A stretch of DNA of 44,167 bases from Paenibacillus pini JCM 16418 (GTDB taxonomy: Bacteria > Bacillota > Bacilli > Paenibacillales > Paenibacillaceae). Under the pieces are notes generated by a model. That model saw only the letters and a program-made list of their open reading frames with translations. It was not told where the DNA came from and did not search any database. The position numbers and the translations under genes are program-made. The stretch spans positions 1 to 44,167 of the forward strand of contig NZ_BAVZ01000024.1 in the NCBI RefSeq assembly GCF_000576305.1, written 5' to 3'. The number at the start of each line of letters is the position of its first letter. The stretch's first letter is position 1. Positions 1-7,596 of this stretch are shown here, in pieces.

Positions 1-4
1 AAAG

Positions 5-39
5 AACCACTGTTGATGCACATCGACGGTGGTTTTTTT
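5..39 (+). terminator. Rho-independent terminator of a gene left of the window
   Basis: A 14-bp stem (5-18 with 21-34, including G-T pairs) around a 2-base loop is followed by a run of seven T (33-39). It ends a + strand transcript whose gene lies outside the window. By B. subtilis synteny that could be yaaC or a gyrA/rRNA-side gene, but this cannot be seen. Confidence 0.85.
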
Positions 40-393
40 GTGTTGATAGGATATTTTCTAATGAAATGTGGTACTTTTATGTAAATAAATATGCTATATT
101 CTGTAGGATTTATTGTTCTCGATTAAGGTAGATATCGTTCTCGATTATTTACATGGGGTTATATTCAAATATTAAAGCGTGACAATGTACAGATATGTAA
201 GGTTAGCTTTATGGTGCTAATAAAGTAAAGAAAATTTGGAAACAGTAACAGATAATACGTATAATTCTAAACTTAAATCAAATGGCATCCTTATAGGATA
301 GCCTTTTTTTTATCTGCTGTCCTCTCAGGGTGGACATAGTTATGTAAGAGTGAGACATGAAGGGTGGTTAGTTGTTTTACCAATCTGATTTTC
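40..393. other. Non-coding stretch left of guaB
   Basis: I see no convincing gene in this AT-rich stretch. It holds an 11-bp direct repeat, GTTCTCGATTA, at 115-125 and 137-147 (22 bp apart), and a terminator-like hairpin at 284-311. Both could be remains of a lost gene or control sites for an unseen small transcript. Confidence 0.5.
284..311 (+). terminator. Terminator-like hairpin without an obvious gene
   Basis: GGC-ATCC pairs with GGAT-a-GCC around a short loop and is followed by eight T. No coding region precedes it inside the window, so it ends either read-through from the left or a small untranslated transcript. Confidence 0.55.
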
Positions 394-423
394 TTGACAG
401 TGGGAAGTCGCCTTTGCTAAGAT
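394..423 (+). promoter_or_regulatory. Sigma-A promoter of guaB
   Basis: TTGACA (394-399), an 18-bp spacer and TAAGAT (418-423) preceded by TG form an extended -10 promoter. Transcription would start near 430, just before the CodY-like box at 434-448. Confidence 0.75.
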
Positions 424-433
424 GGCAATAATA

Positions 434-448
434 TATTTTCAGAAAATG
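434..448 (+). promoter_or_regulatory. Putative CodY box in the guaB leader
   Basis: The core ATTTTCAGAAAAT (435-447) matches the CodY consensus AATTTTCWGAAAATT at 13 of 15 positions; only the two outermost bases differ. It lies at or just after the expected transcription start, where a bound repressor would block initiation or act as a roadblock. CodY is activated by GTP and branched-chain amino acids, so control of a GTP-pathway gene would be feedback. Binding is inferred. Confidence 0.65.
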
Positions 449-515
449 ATTTTCAGCCCTTATTCTATAAGGGTTTCGATGATAAGTAAGATAAAAATAA
501 GGGGGAATTTTTCAG

Positions 516-1973
516 GTGTGGGAAGATAAGTTTACTAAAGAAGGATTTACTTTTGACGACGTATTGCTGGTACCGCGCAAATCTGAAGTACTACCGAAGG
601 AAGTGGACGTGTCCACAAGATTAAGCAAACATGTTAAGCTCAACATTCCATTGATTAGTGCCGGGATGGATACGGTAACGGAAGCCGCGCTCGCAATTGC
701 TATTGCAAGAGAAGGTGGCATTGGTATTATTCATAAGAATATGTCCGTAGAACAGCAAGCAGAGGAAGTGGATCGTGTTAAACGCTCTGAGAGTGGAGTT
801 ATCACCAATCCTTTCTCCCTTACCCCTGATCATTTAGTATCTGATGCTGAAGCAGTCATGGCAAAATACCGCATTTCTGGTGTTCCCATTGTAGATGGAC
901 AGAATAAACTAGTAGGTATTTTGACTAATCGTGACTTGCGTTTTGTTCATGATTATAACATTTTAATTAGCAGTGTGATGACTCGTGAAAATTTGGTGAC
1001 GGCACCGGTCGGCACAACACTGCAAGAAGCTGAAGTATTGCTTCAGCAACATAAAATTGAGAAACTTCCATTGGTGGATAACAATAACGTTCTCAAAGGA
1101 TTAATTACAATTAAAGATATTGAGAAGGCAATTCAGTTCCCTAATGCAGCTAAGGATGCCCAAGGTCGTCTACTTGTAGGTGCTGCAATTGGTATATCTA
1201 AAGATGGATTTGATCGTGCAGAAGCTTTAGTAAAAGCTGGTGTTGATGTTATTACTGTCGATTCTGCGCACGGACATCATATCAACATTATTGAAGCAGT
1301 TCGTAATCTTCGTAACTTGTATCCAGAACTTACAATTATCGCAGGTAATGTTGCTACAGGCGAAGCTACCCGCGAATTGATTGAAGCTGGAGCTTCTGTT
1401 GTGAAGGTAGGTATTGGACCAGGCTCCATTTGTACTACCCGCGTTATTGCTGGTATTGGTGTACCACAAGTTACAGCTATTTATGACTGCGCTGCAGTCG
1501 CTCGCGAATATGGTGTGCCGATTATTGCTGACGGCGGAATTAAATATTCAGGCGAAATTACAAAGGCCATTGCTGCAGGTGCTCATGCCGTAATGCTTGG
1601 CAGTCTTTTTGCAGGAACAGAAGAAAGTCCAGGAGAATCCGAGATTTATCAAGGACGCCGTTATAAGGTATACCGCGGTATGGGATCCATTAGTGCTATG
1701 AAACAGGGCAGTAAGGACCGTTACTTCCAAGATGATGATAAGAAGTTAGTACCTGAGGGTATTGAAGGCCGCGTTGCTTATAAAGGAGCTTTGTCGGATA
1801 CACTGCTACAACTCATTGGTGGACTTCGTTCGGGTATGGGATATTGCGGAACAGAAACGCTGGATGAACTTCGTAATGATACACAATTTGTACGTATTAC
1901 TGGGGCTGGCTTGCGTGAGAGTCACCCACATGATGTACAAATTACTAAAGAAGCGCCAAATTATTCCGTTTAA
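516..1973 (+). CDS. guaB: IMP dehydrogenase
   Basis: Oxidises IMP to XMP with NAD+, the committed step of GMP synthesis in the cytosol. The 485-residue protein has the family's usual length. A TIM barrel is interrupted by two CBS domains at about residues 95-205. The catalytic loop GPGSICTTR carries the nucleophile Cys306, and GGI-K-SGEI and GS-FAGT-E-PGE phosphate-binding motifs follow. Start is GTG at 516 behind AAGGGGG (about 10 bases). It has its own promoter, a CodY-like box and a terminator at 2011-2047, so it is monocistronic. It is followed by dacA as in B. subtilis. Confidence 0.98.
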   Translation: MWEDKFTKEGFTFDDVLLVPRKSEVLPKEVDVSTRLSKHVKLNIPLISAGMDTVTEAALAIAIAREGGIGIIHKNMSVEQQAEEVDRVKRSESGVITNPFSLTPDHLVSDAEAVMAKYRISGVPIVDGQNKLVGILTNRDLRFVHDYNILISSVMTRENLVTAPVGTTLQEAEVLLQQHKIEKLPLVDNNNVLKGLITIKDIEKAIQFPNAAKDAQGRLLVGAAIGISKDGFDRAEALVKAGVDVITVDSAHGHHINIIEAVRNLRNLYPELTIIAGNVATGEATRELIEAGASVVKVGIGPGSICTTRVIAGIGVPQVTAIYDCAAVAREYGVPIIADGGIKYSGEITKAIAAGAHAVMLGSLFAGTEESPGESEIYQGRRYKVYRGMGSISAMKQGSKDRYFQDDDKKLVPEGIEGRVAYKGALSDTLLQLIGGLRSGMGYCGTETLDELRNDTQFVRITGAGLRESHPHDVQITKEAPNYSV

Positions 1974-2010
1974 AAGGAATTAGGTTTGCATAAAACCAAC
2001 ATCTTCTTGC

Positions 2011-2047
2011 ACAGACAGGTCGAAATTCGTCCTGTCTGTCTTTTTTT
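2011..2047 (+). terminator. guaB terminator
   Basis: A perfect 9-bp stem (ACAGACAGG at 2011-2019 with its complement at 2031-2039) is followed by a run of seven T (2041-2047). Confidence 0.95.
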
Positions 2048-2114
2048 GCTTATAACCCTGTGTTAGAATAGAACAAGTGAGATTTAGATAGGCAAGAGGG
2101 GAGTTTATAATTCA

Positions 2115-3530
2115 TTGAGTAAGAAATGGAACGGACGTTATGAGAAGTCCAAAATTAAACGTAAACGTCACTTTGTAAAGAAAAGCGTAGCTTCGGTTAT
2201 GCTATTGAATATGCTTTGTATAACAGCTCTGCCAACTCTGGCATTTGCTGATCAAACGGCTCCCAAAACAGCTACAGAAACAGCTAAGCCGTCCACATCC
2301 GTTTCGGCTAAATCTAGCATTCCTAGTGTAGAGTCATTAGGACTGAATGTTAAGTCAGCAGTTCTCATTGAACCGACCACGGGTGAAGTACTGCTATCAT
2401 ACAATGCGGATAATCCATTGCCACCTGCAAGTATGACCAAGATGATGACGGAATACTTAGTCGCTGATCTTGTGAAAAAGGGAAAAATGAAGTGGACGGA
2501 TACGGTTACCGTTCATGAAAATCCATCTAAAACGATTGGCTCCCGTATTTTTCTAGCGGATGGCGATCAACATACAGTAGAAGAGTTATACATAGCGATG
2601 GCAGTTGGTTCGGCTAATGATGCCACCGTTGCACTAGCGGAACATGTATCAGGCTCTGAACAAGAATTTGTGAAACTGATGAATGAAACTGCTAAAAAAA
2701 TGGGGATGAAAACGGCTTACTTCATTAATGCTACGGGACTCAGTCGTTCGGACATGCCTTCCAAATTTAGACCAACTGAAGATCGTGAAGATGTAATGTC
2801 AGCTATGGATGCTGCAATTTTGGCTAAGTATATTGTTACAGACCATCCTGACTTTGCAAAATATACATCGAAACAGTCCTATAAATTCCGTCCTAGAGAT
2901 AAAAACCCAATCATTAACTATAACTGGATGTTAGAAGCTAATAAGAACATCCCTAACTTCAAGGCGTATGCTTATCCAGGATTGGACGGTCTCAAAACTG
3001 GACATACCAGCAATGCGGGTAATTGCTTCACAGGTACGGCGGTAAGAAATGGGATGCGACTTATTAGCGTAGTTATGGGTGCAGATTCCGAGGCTCATCG
3101 TTTCACCGAAACGAAGAAGGTCCTCGATTTCGGTTTTAATAATTTTGAATTGAAGCAATCCATACCTGCGAAGACAGAGATTAAAGATTTGGCGACTGTA
3201 CCGATTAAAAAAGGTGTAGAGACAAGTGTTGCTGTTGTTACGGATCAGGATGTTAGTTTTATGGTTCCTAAGGGAACTGATGCAAAAGGCGCTACTGTCA
3301 AAACACAAGTTATTCCGGAGGATAAGCTAGTTGCTCCTATTAAAAAGGGATCGAAAGTAGGCACGGCTACGTATACGTACAAAGCTGAAGGAATGGACAA
3401 GGCCCAAGTCAAAACCGTTAATTTGGTTGCCGTTGACGATGTAGAAAAGGGTGGTTGGTTCCGCTTATTCTTCCGAGCAATTAAGGAAATGTTTGTTGAT
3501 TTGTTTGACGGAATTAAAAATCTTTTCTAA
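2115..3530 (+). CDS. dacA: D-alanyl-D-alanine carboxypeptidase (PBP5 type)
   Basis: Removes the terminal D-Ala from peptidoglycan pentapeptides at the outer face of the membrane. It is 471 residues long. A basic N-terminus and signal peptide end near ALA at about residue 46. The serine penicillin-binding motifs are S106-M-T-K109, S166-A-N168 and K294-T-G296. A beta-rich C-terminal domain and a final amphipathic stretch rich in Phe, Arg and Lys probably anchor it to the membrane. The start is TTG at 2115 behind AGAGGGGAG (2095-2104). No strong terminator follows; a weak A+T-rich hairpin (3530-3548) comes before the pdxS CodY-like box. Confidence 0.96.
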   Translation: MSKKWNGRYEKSKIKRKRHFVKKSVASVMLLNMLCITALPTLAFADQTAPKTATETAKPSTSVSAKSSIPSVESLGLNVKSAVLIEPTTGEVLLSYNADNPLPPASMTKMMTEYLVADLVKKGKMKWTDTVTVHENPSKTIGSRIFLADGDQHTVEELYIAMAVGSANDATVALAEHVSGSEQEFVKLMNETAKKMGMKTAYFINATGLSRSDMPSKFRPTEDREDVMSAMDAAILAKYIVTDHPDFAKYTSKQSYKFRPRDKNPIINYNWMLEANKNIPNFKAYAYPGLDGLKTGHTSNAGNCFTGTAVRNGMRLISVVMGADSEAHRFTETKKVLDFGFNNFELKQSIPAKTEIKDLATVPIKKGVETSVAVVTDQDVSFMVPKGTDAKGATVKTQVIPEDKLVAPIKKGSKVGTATYTYKAEGMDKAQVKTVNLVAVDDVEKGGWFRLFFRAIKEMFVDLFDGIKNLF

Positions 3531-3548
3531 TATCAAGTAAGTTGATAT

Positions 3549-3563
3549 GATTTTCAGAAAATG
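3549..3563 (+). promoter_or_regulatory. Putative CodY box upstream of pdxST
   Basis: This is the same 13-base core as at guaB (ATTTTCAGAAAAT, here 3550-3562), 13 of 15 matches to the CodY consensus. It lies 64 bases before the pdxS start, between a weak hairpin and a long AT-rich palindrome (3567-3592). I could not place a good promoter here; the box may overlap a poor -35. Control by CodY is inferred. Confidence 0.6.
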
Positions 3564-3566
3564 GAC

Positions 3567-3592
3567 CCGTTCTTCTATATATAGAAAAACGG
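3567..3592 (+). repeat. Inverted repeat in the pdxST leader
   Basis: CCGTT and AACGG flank the palindrome TTCTATATATAGAA, giving a 26-base near-perfect hairpin with one mismatch on each side of the palindrome. No T-run follows, so it is not a terminator. It could be an mRNA-stabilising 5' hairpin or a protein site. Confidence 0.55.
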
Positions 3593-3626
3593 ATTACATG
3601 ATATACAATTCGGGAGGCGTAAACAA

Positions 3627-4508
3627 ATGGAAACTGGAACTTCGAGAGTAAAAAGAGGTATGGCAGAAATGCAAAAAGGCGGCGTCATTATGGACGTCAT
3701 GAATGCAGAGCAAGCTAAAATTGCTGAGGCAGCAGGTGCAACAGCTGTTATGGCTCTAGAACGTGTTCCTTCTGATATTCGTGCAGCAGGTGGAGTAGCT
3801 CGTATGGCTGATCCTACCATTGTAGAAGAGGTTATGAAAGTTGTATCCATTCCAGTTATGGCTAAATCACGTATTGGCCACTTTGTGGAAGCTAAAGTAC
3901 TTGAATCTCTTGGGGTAGATTACCTTGATGAGAGTGAAGTATTAACTCCAGCTGATGAAGTATTCCATATCAACAAGTGGGACTTTACCGTGCCATTCGT
4001 TTGTGGTGCAAAAGATTTGGGAGAAGCTCTTCGTCGTATTGGTGAAGGTGCATCCATGATTCGTACTAAGGGTGAGCCAGGAACGGGAAACATTGTTGAA
4101 GCCGTTCGCCACATGCGTATGATTAACAGCCAAATTCGTAAAGTACAAGGCATGTCTCAGGACGAGCTCTATGCAGAAGCGAAGAATCTTGGTGTATCTT
4201 ATGATCTGTTAATTGAAGTTCGTGAGAATGGTAAACTTCCAGTAGTTAACTTTGCAGCAGGTGGCGTAGCTACTCCAGCAGATGCAGCTCTTATGATGCA
4301 TTTGGGAGCAGACGGCGTATTCGTAGGATCCGGTATTTTCAAATCAGAATTCCCTGAGCGTTTTGCTCGTGCTATTGTTGAAGCTACAACTCACTATCAA
4401 GATTACAAGCTGATCGCTGAAGTATCGAAGAATCTCGGTGCTCCAATGAAAGGTATTGAGATTTCTAAGCTAAGTCCTTCGGAACGTATGCAGGATCGCG
4501 GCTGGTAG
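3627..4508 (+). CDS. pdxS: Pyridoxal 5'-phosphate synthase, synthase subunit
   Basis: Makes PLP from ribose 5-phosphate, glyceraldehyde 3-phosphate and ammonia delivered by PdxT; twelve PdxS subunits form the core of the complex. The 293-residue (beta/alpha)8 protein carries the two active-site lysines at Lys80 (VMAKSRIGH) and Lys148 (RTKGEPGTGN), plus Asp23. Start is ATG at 3627 behind GGGAGGCG. pdxT follows after 17 bases, so the two form an operon, as in B. subtilis. Confidence 0.98.
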   Translation: METGTSRVKRGMAEMQKGGVIMDVMNAEQAKIAEAAGATAVMALERVPSDIRAAGGVARMADPTIVEEVMKVVSIPVMAKSRIGHFVEAKVLESLGVDYLDESEVLTPADEVFHINKWDFTVPFVCGAKDLGEALRRIGEGASMIRTKGEPGTGNIVEAVRHMRMINSQIRKVQGMSQDELYAEAKNLGVSYDLLIEVRENGKLPVVNFAAGGVATPADAALMMHLGADGVFVGSGIFKSEFPERFARAIVEATTHYQDYKLIAEVSKNLGAPMKGIEISKLSPSERMQDRGW

Positions 4509-4525
4509 GAAAGAAGGATTATCAT

Positions 4526-5100
4526 ATGAAAATCGGTGTATTAGCCTTCAGGGCGCAGTTGCGGAACATATCCGTAGCATCGAGCTTGCAGGTGCTGAGG
4601 GTGTTGCCATTAAAAAGGTCGAGGAACTGGATGAGATCCAGGGTCTCATTATTCCAGGTGGCGAAAGTACGACGATTGGTAAACTTATGCGTAAGTATGG
4701 TTTTATCGATGCGATTCGTGCTTTTTCAGCGGCAGGTAAACCAATCTTTGGGACCTGTGCTGGATTAATTGTATTGGCTAAGTCCATTGAGGGTTTAGAT
4801 GAACCTCATTTGGGTCTAATGGATATTACCGTTGCAAGGAACGCTTTTGGTCGCCAACGTGAGAGCTTTGAGACGGATTTGCCGGTAAAAGGGATTGAAG
4901 AGCCGATTAGAGCTGTGTTCATTCGTGCACCCCTGATTCGTAGTGTCGCAAGTGACGTAGATGTACTTTCAACTTATCATGATGAAATCGTGACAGCGAG
5001 ACAAGGACATCTTCTAGCAGCTTCGTACCACCCGGAACTAACGGATGATTATCAGCTACATCAATATTTTGTAGACATGGTTACTTCCTCATTAAAGTAA
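4526..5100 (+). CDS. pdxT: PLP synthase glutaminase subunit (frameshifted)
   Basis: Hydrolyses glutamine and channels ammonia to PdxS. The ATG at 4526 follows GAAGGA. After the first seven residues (MKIGVLA) the frame is lost. Adding one C in the run at about 4545-4547 restores LQGAVAEHIRSIE and a 191-residue class I glutaminase with GGESTT, the nucleophile Cys78 (GTCAGL) and the His-Pro-Glu motif (SYHPEL). As given, the downstream frame is open only from about 4570. I read the shift as a sequence error, since pdxS is intact and the rest of the protein is well conserved; a true pseudogene cannot be excluded. Confidence 0.92.
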
Positions 5101-5177
5101 AATGGGCGTAAATACGCTGTAATGAATAGCAAATGATCACACCTTGACTCTTTTTGGATATCTTTAAGGAGCCCGTG

Positions 5178-5276
5178 AGGGAGACTTGAGATATATGAGA
5201 ACTCCTTTCGTATTCACTCTGGTAACAGGCGGGATACTAAAGGAGTCTCTCTAACAAGGGTTAAGGTTATTTTTTT
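5178..5276 (+). promoter_or_regulatory. Structured serS leader, possible attenuator
   Basis: Segment 5201-5213 pairs with 5234-5246 (one mismatch), and 5178-5186 pairs with 5244-5252, sharing three bases with the first stem. The stems therefore stack or compete. A run of seven T (5270-5276) follows and then the serS RBS. I find no T-box core (AGGGTGG-ACCGCG), although many Firmicute serS genes have one. What it senses is unknown. Confidence 0.45.
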
Positions 5277-5290
5277 AGGAGGAATTGTCC

Positions 5291-6571
5291 ATGTTGGATG
5301 TTAAAATACTGCGGGGCGATTATGCCAAAGTAGAACAGGCACTTAAGAACCGCAACAAATCGCTGGATCTGATAGCTGGGTTTCCAGAACTTGATACACG
5401 TCGTAGAGAACTTTTGCAGGAGAGTGAAGCGCTGAAGAATCAGCGCAATGTAGTATCAGGTGAAGTGGCTAAACGTAAGAAGAACAAAGAAGATGCTGAT
5501 GAACTGATTCTAGAGATGCGCGAAGTATCTGACCGAATTAAAGCAATGGACGAGGAAGTTCGTGAATTAGAGGTAGCTATTGCTGATCTAACCATGGCCA
5601 TCCCTAATATTCCGCATGAATCAGTGCCTGTTGGTAAATCGGAAGAGGATAACGTTGAAGTACGACGTTGGTCTGAACCAACCGCTTTTGATTTCGAACC
5701 TAAAGCACACTGGGATATTGCTCAGGATCTCGGTATTATTGATTTTGAAGCAGCAGCTAAAGTAACAGGTTCACGCTTCACTTTCTATAAAGGGCTTGGA
5801 GCACGCCTAGAACGGGCGCTAATCAACTTTATGATGGATTTGCATAGTAGCGAGCATGGATACGAGGAAATGCTTCCTCCGTACATTGTAAACGGTGACA
5901 GCTTGCGTGGTACAGGCCAACTTCCGAAGTTTGAAGAGGATCTGTTTAAAATACGTGATACGGATTACTATTTGATCCCGACCGCTGAGGTTCCTGTTAC
6001 GAACTATTACCGTGATGAAATTCTAAGCGCGGAAGAGCTACCGAAACATTTCGTGGCATACAGCTCCTGCTTCCGTTCTGAGGCGGGTTCTGCAGGACGG
6101 GATACTCGTGGCTTGATTCGACAGCATCAGTTCAACAAGGTGGAATTGGTTAAGCTTGTGCACCCTGAGACTTCTTATGAAGAACTAGAGAAAATGACAG
6201 CTAATGCAGAGCGTGTTCTGGAGTTGTTGAAGCTTCCTTACCGTGTTATGGGTCTCTGCTCAGGGGACATGGGATTCTCCGCAGCAAAAACGTATGATCT
6301 GGAAGTTTGGTTACCAGAGAGTAATATGTACCGCGAAATTTCTTCATGTTCAAACACTGAAGATTTTCAGGCCCGTCGTGCTAATATTCGCTTCCGCCGC
6401 GAACCAAAGGCTAAACCAGAGTTCGTGCATACACTGAATGGCTCTGCGCTTGCTGTGGGACGAACGGTGGCTGCAATCCTTGAGAATTATCAGCAAGAGG
6501 ATGGAAGTGTTGTTGTTCCAGATGTGTTACAACCCTATATGGGTAATGTAAAAAAAATAATTAAAAAATAA
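5291..6571 (+). CDS. serS: Seryl-tRNA synthetase
   Basis: Charges tRNA-Ser (and tRNA-Sec where present) in the cytosol. The protein has 426 residues from the ATG at 5291, which sits 8 bases behind AGGAGG; a TTG two codons earlier is too close to that RBS. Residues 1 to about 105 form the coiled-coil tRNA-binding arm. The class II catalytic core follows, with motif 2 (FRSEAGSAGRDTRGL) and motif 3 (GRTVAAILENYQ). tRNA-Ser lies 72 bases downstream, as in B. subtilis. The leader carries a long hairpin in place of a recognisable T-box. Confidence 0.97.
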   Translation: MLDVKILRGDYAKVEQALKNRNKSLDLIAGFPELDTRRRELLQESEALKNQRNVVSGEVAKRKKNKEDADELILEMREVSDRIKAMDEEVRELEVAIADLTMAIPNIPHESVPVGKSEEDNVEVRRWSEPTAFDFEPKAHWDIAQDLGIIDFEAAAKVTGSRFTFYKGLGARLERALINFMMDLHSSEHGYEEMLPPYIVNGDSLRGTGQLPKFEEDLFKIRDTDYYLIPTAEVPVTNYYRDEILSAEELPKHFVAYSSCFRSEAGSAGRDTRGLIRQHQFNKVELVKLVHPETSYEELEKMTANAERVLELLKLPYRVMGLCSGDMGFSAAKTYDLEVWLPESNMYREISSCSNTEDFQARRANIRFRREPKAKPEFVHTLNGSALAVGRTVAAILENYQQEDGSVVVPDVLQPYMGNVKKIIKK

Positions 6572-6573
6572 GC

Positions 6574-6602
6574 TTGCATTATTTTTGATTACATGGTAAG
6601 AT
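6574..6602 (+). promoter_or_regulatory. Promoter of tRNA-Ser
   Basis: TTGCAT (6574-6579), a 17-bp spacer and TAAGAT (6597-6602) lie about 40 bases before the mature tRNA. The promoter starts just after the serS stop codon, and no terminator separates the two genes. Confidence 0.6.
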
Positions 6603-6643
6603 ATTTTTTGTTGCGGTACAAGTAACTTAAAGATTTACCAACT

Positions 6644-6732
6644 GGAGAGGTACCGAAGCGGTCATAACGGGGCGGTCTTGAAAACCGTTAGAGTGCAAGC
6701 TCACGTGGGTTCGAATCCCACCCTCTCCGCCA
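6644..6732 (+). tRNA. tRNA-Ser (anticodon TGA)
   Basis: An 89-base class II tRNA with an encoded CCA end. The acceptor stem GGAGAGG pairs with CCTCTCC, with discriminator G. The anticodon loop CTTGAAA gives anticodon TGA, reading UCA codons. The long variable arm (tagagtgcaagctca) and T arm GTGGG-TTCGAAT-CCCAC are typical of tRNA-Ser. Confidence 0.97.
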
Positions 6733-6748
6733 TTATATTAAATGTTCA

Positions 6749-6787
6749 GGAAGTCATTCTCCAAATGGAGAGCGGCTTCCTTTTTGT
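6749..6787 (+). terminator. Terminator after tRNA-Ser
   Basis: An outer GGAAG/CTTCC stem and an inner CTCCAAATGGAG hairpin are followed by a T-run at 6781-6785. Confidence 0.85.
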
Positions 6788-6858
6788 TTACCCAGCGATG
6801 TTTTTTAGAATAAAATAATTCATCTCTCCACACATTAATGTCAGGGGAGGTGTTCATA

Positions 6859-7203
6859 ATGAATGACAATCTAGAGCTGAGTCAGGATAAGCTGGTTAGA
6901 GCATGGCAGTCACAGTTACCCACCAACTTAGATCCTTCCGACAATGCACAAGTACAACCCGATGGAGCCAATCCACAGTCCCTCAGAATTCATATTGATG
7001 CTGCGGGTCGCCAGATGTACTCCTTTGACTTTCAATGCTCTTATGTGGACTCACGTGAAGTCAAAATTGATTTGATTGATGTGGAGCGGGACGGAAGAAC
7101 GGTGGACGAACGAACGGAGATCATTCAGGATATGGCAGAAGGTTATGTTCGTAACATTCATGAATGTGCTCAGGCACTGAAAGATGTGACACATCGTAAC
7201 TAG
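6859..7203 (+). CDS. Small conserved protein of unknown function
   Basis: A 114-residue acidic soluble protein with no signal peptide, membrane segment or motif that I recognise. Residues 43-80 alternate hydrophobic and polar residues (LRIHIDAAGRQMYSFDF), suggesting a beta sheet; the C-terminal third is predicted helical. The ATG at 6859 sits 8 bases behind AGGGGAGG (6843-6850); an in-frame ATG at 6838 lies before that RBS and is unlikely. The sspP gene follows after 17 bases, so the two are probably co-transcribed, which hints at, but does not prove, a sporulation role. Confidence 0.8.
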   Translation: MNDNLELSQDKLVRAWQSQLPTNLDPSDNAQVQPDGANPQSLRIHIDAAGRQMYSFDFQCSYVDSREVKIDLIDVERDGRTVDERTEIIQDMAEGYVRNIHECAQALKDVTHRN

Positions 7204-7220
7204 GAGAGGTGAGGGTCATC

Positions 7221-7373
7221 ATGTCAAAGCCAAAAGCAATTCCTGTACCTGAGGCTCAGGAACAAAATCAGCATCATTCTCGTCAAGATCATCCAGCTAT
7301 GCAGGAGCCGCTTTCAGGGTCCAAGAAAGTAAAAAATCGCAATCATGTAGACCATTTGAATAAACAAGGATAA
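7221..7373 (+). CDS. sspP: Small acid-soluble spore protein P
   Basis: A 50-residue gene. The protein is very polar, and residues 28-42 (EPLSGSKKVKNRNH) match the conserved core of B. subtilis SspP, a minor small acid-soluble protein of the spore core. The N-terminal half is Gln/His-rich and variable, as expected. The ATG at 7221 follows GGAGAGGTGAGGG. A strong terminator lies 41 bases downstream. It supports an endospore-forming host. I see no clear forespore sigma site in the short upstream gap; it may be read from the preceding gene's promoter. Confidence 0.88.
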   Translation: MSKPKAIPVPEAQEQNQHHSRQDHPAMQEPLSGSKKVKNRNHVDHLNKQG

Positions 7374-7414
7374 TAAAGAAATATAATTTTTTCTATGAAA
7401 TGGAAGTTGAGTAA

Positions 7415-7446
7415 GCATCCTGTATCTACTACAGGATGCTTTTTTA
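7415..7446 (+). terminator. Terminator after sspP
   Basis: A perfect 10-bp stem (GCATCCTGTA at 7415-7424 with 7430-7439) and 5-base loop are followed by seven T. Confidence 0.95.
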
Positions 7447-7596
7447 TGCGGATATAGTCGGCTGGGTAGGCAAATAAGGGAATATCAGCATTTTTATTCT
7501 ATGAATTACCAAAAGGTGTTTCGGTCAAGGCTTAAATCGTTTATGATTAAAGAGTATGTTATATGGTTTTTAGAGACGAGAGGAGAGAATAACTGA

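Noticed and set aside
3542..3547. TTGATA as the pdxS -35
   Set aside because: No -10 element lies 16-18 bp downstream; the hexamer is part of a small inverted repeat.
5201..5246. T-box riboswitch before serS
   Set aside because: No AGGGTGG-ACCGCG core and no TGGC that could pair with the tRNA-Ser end.
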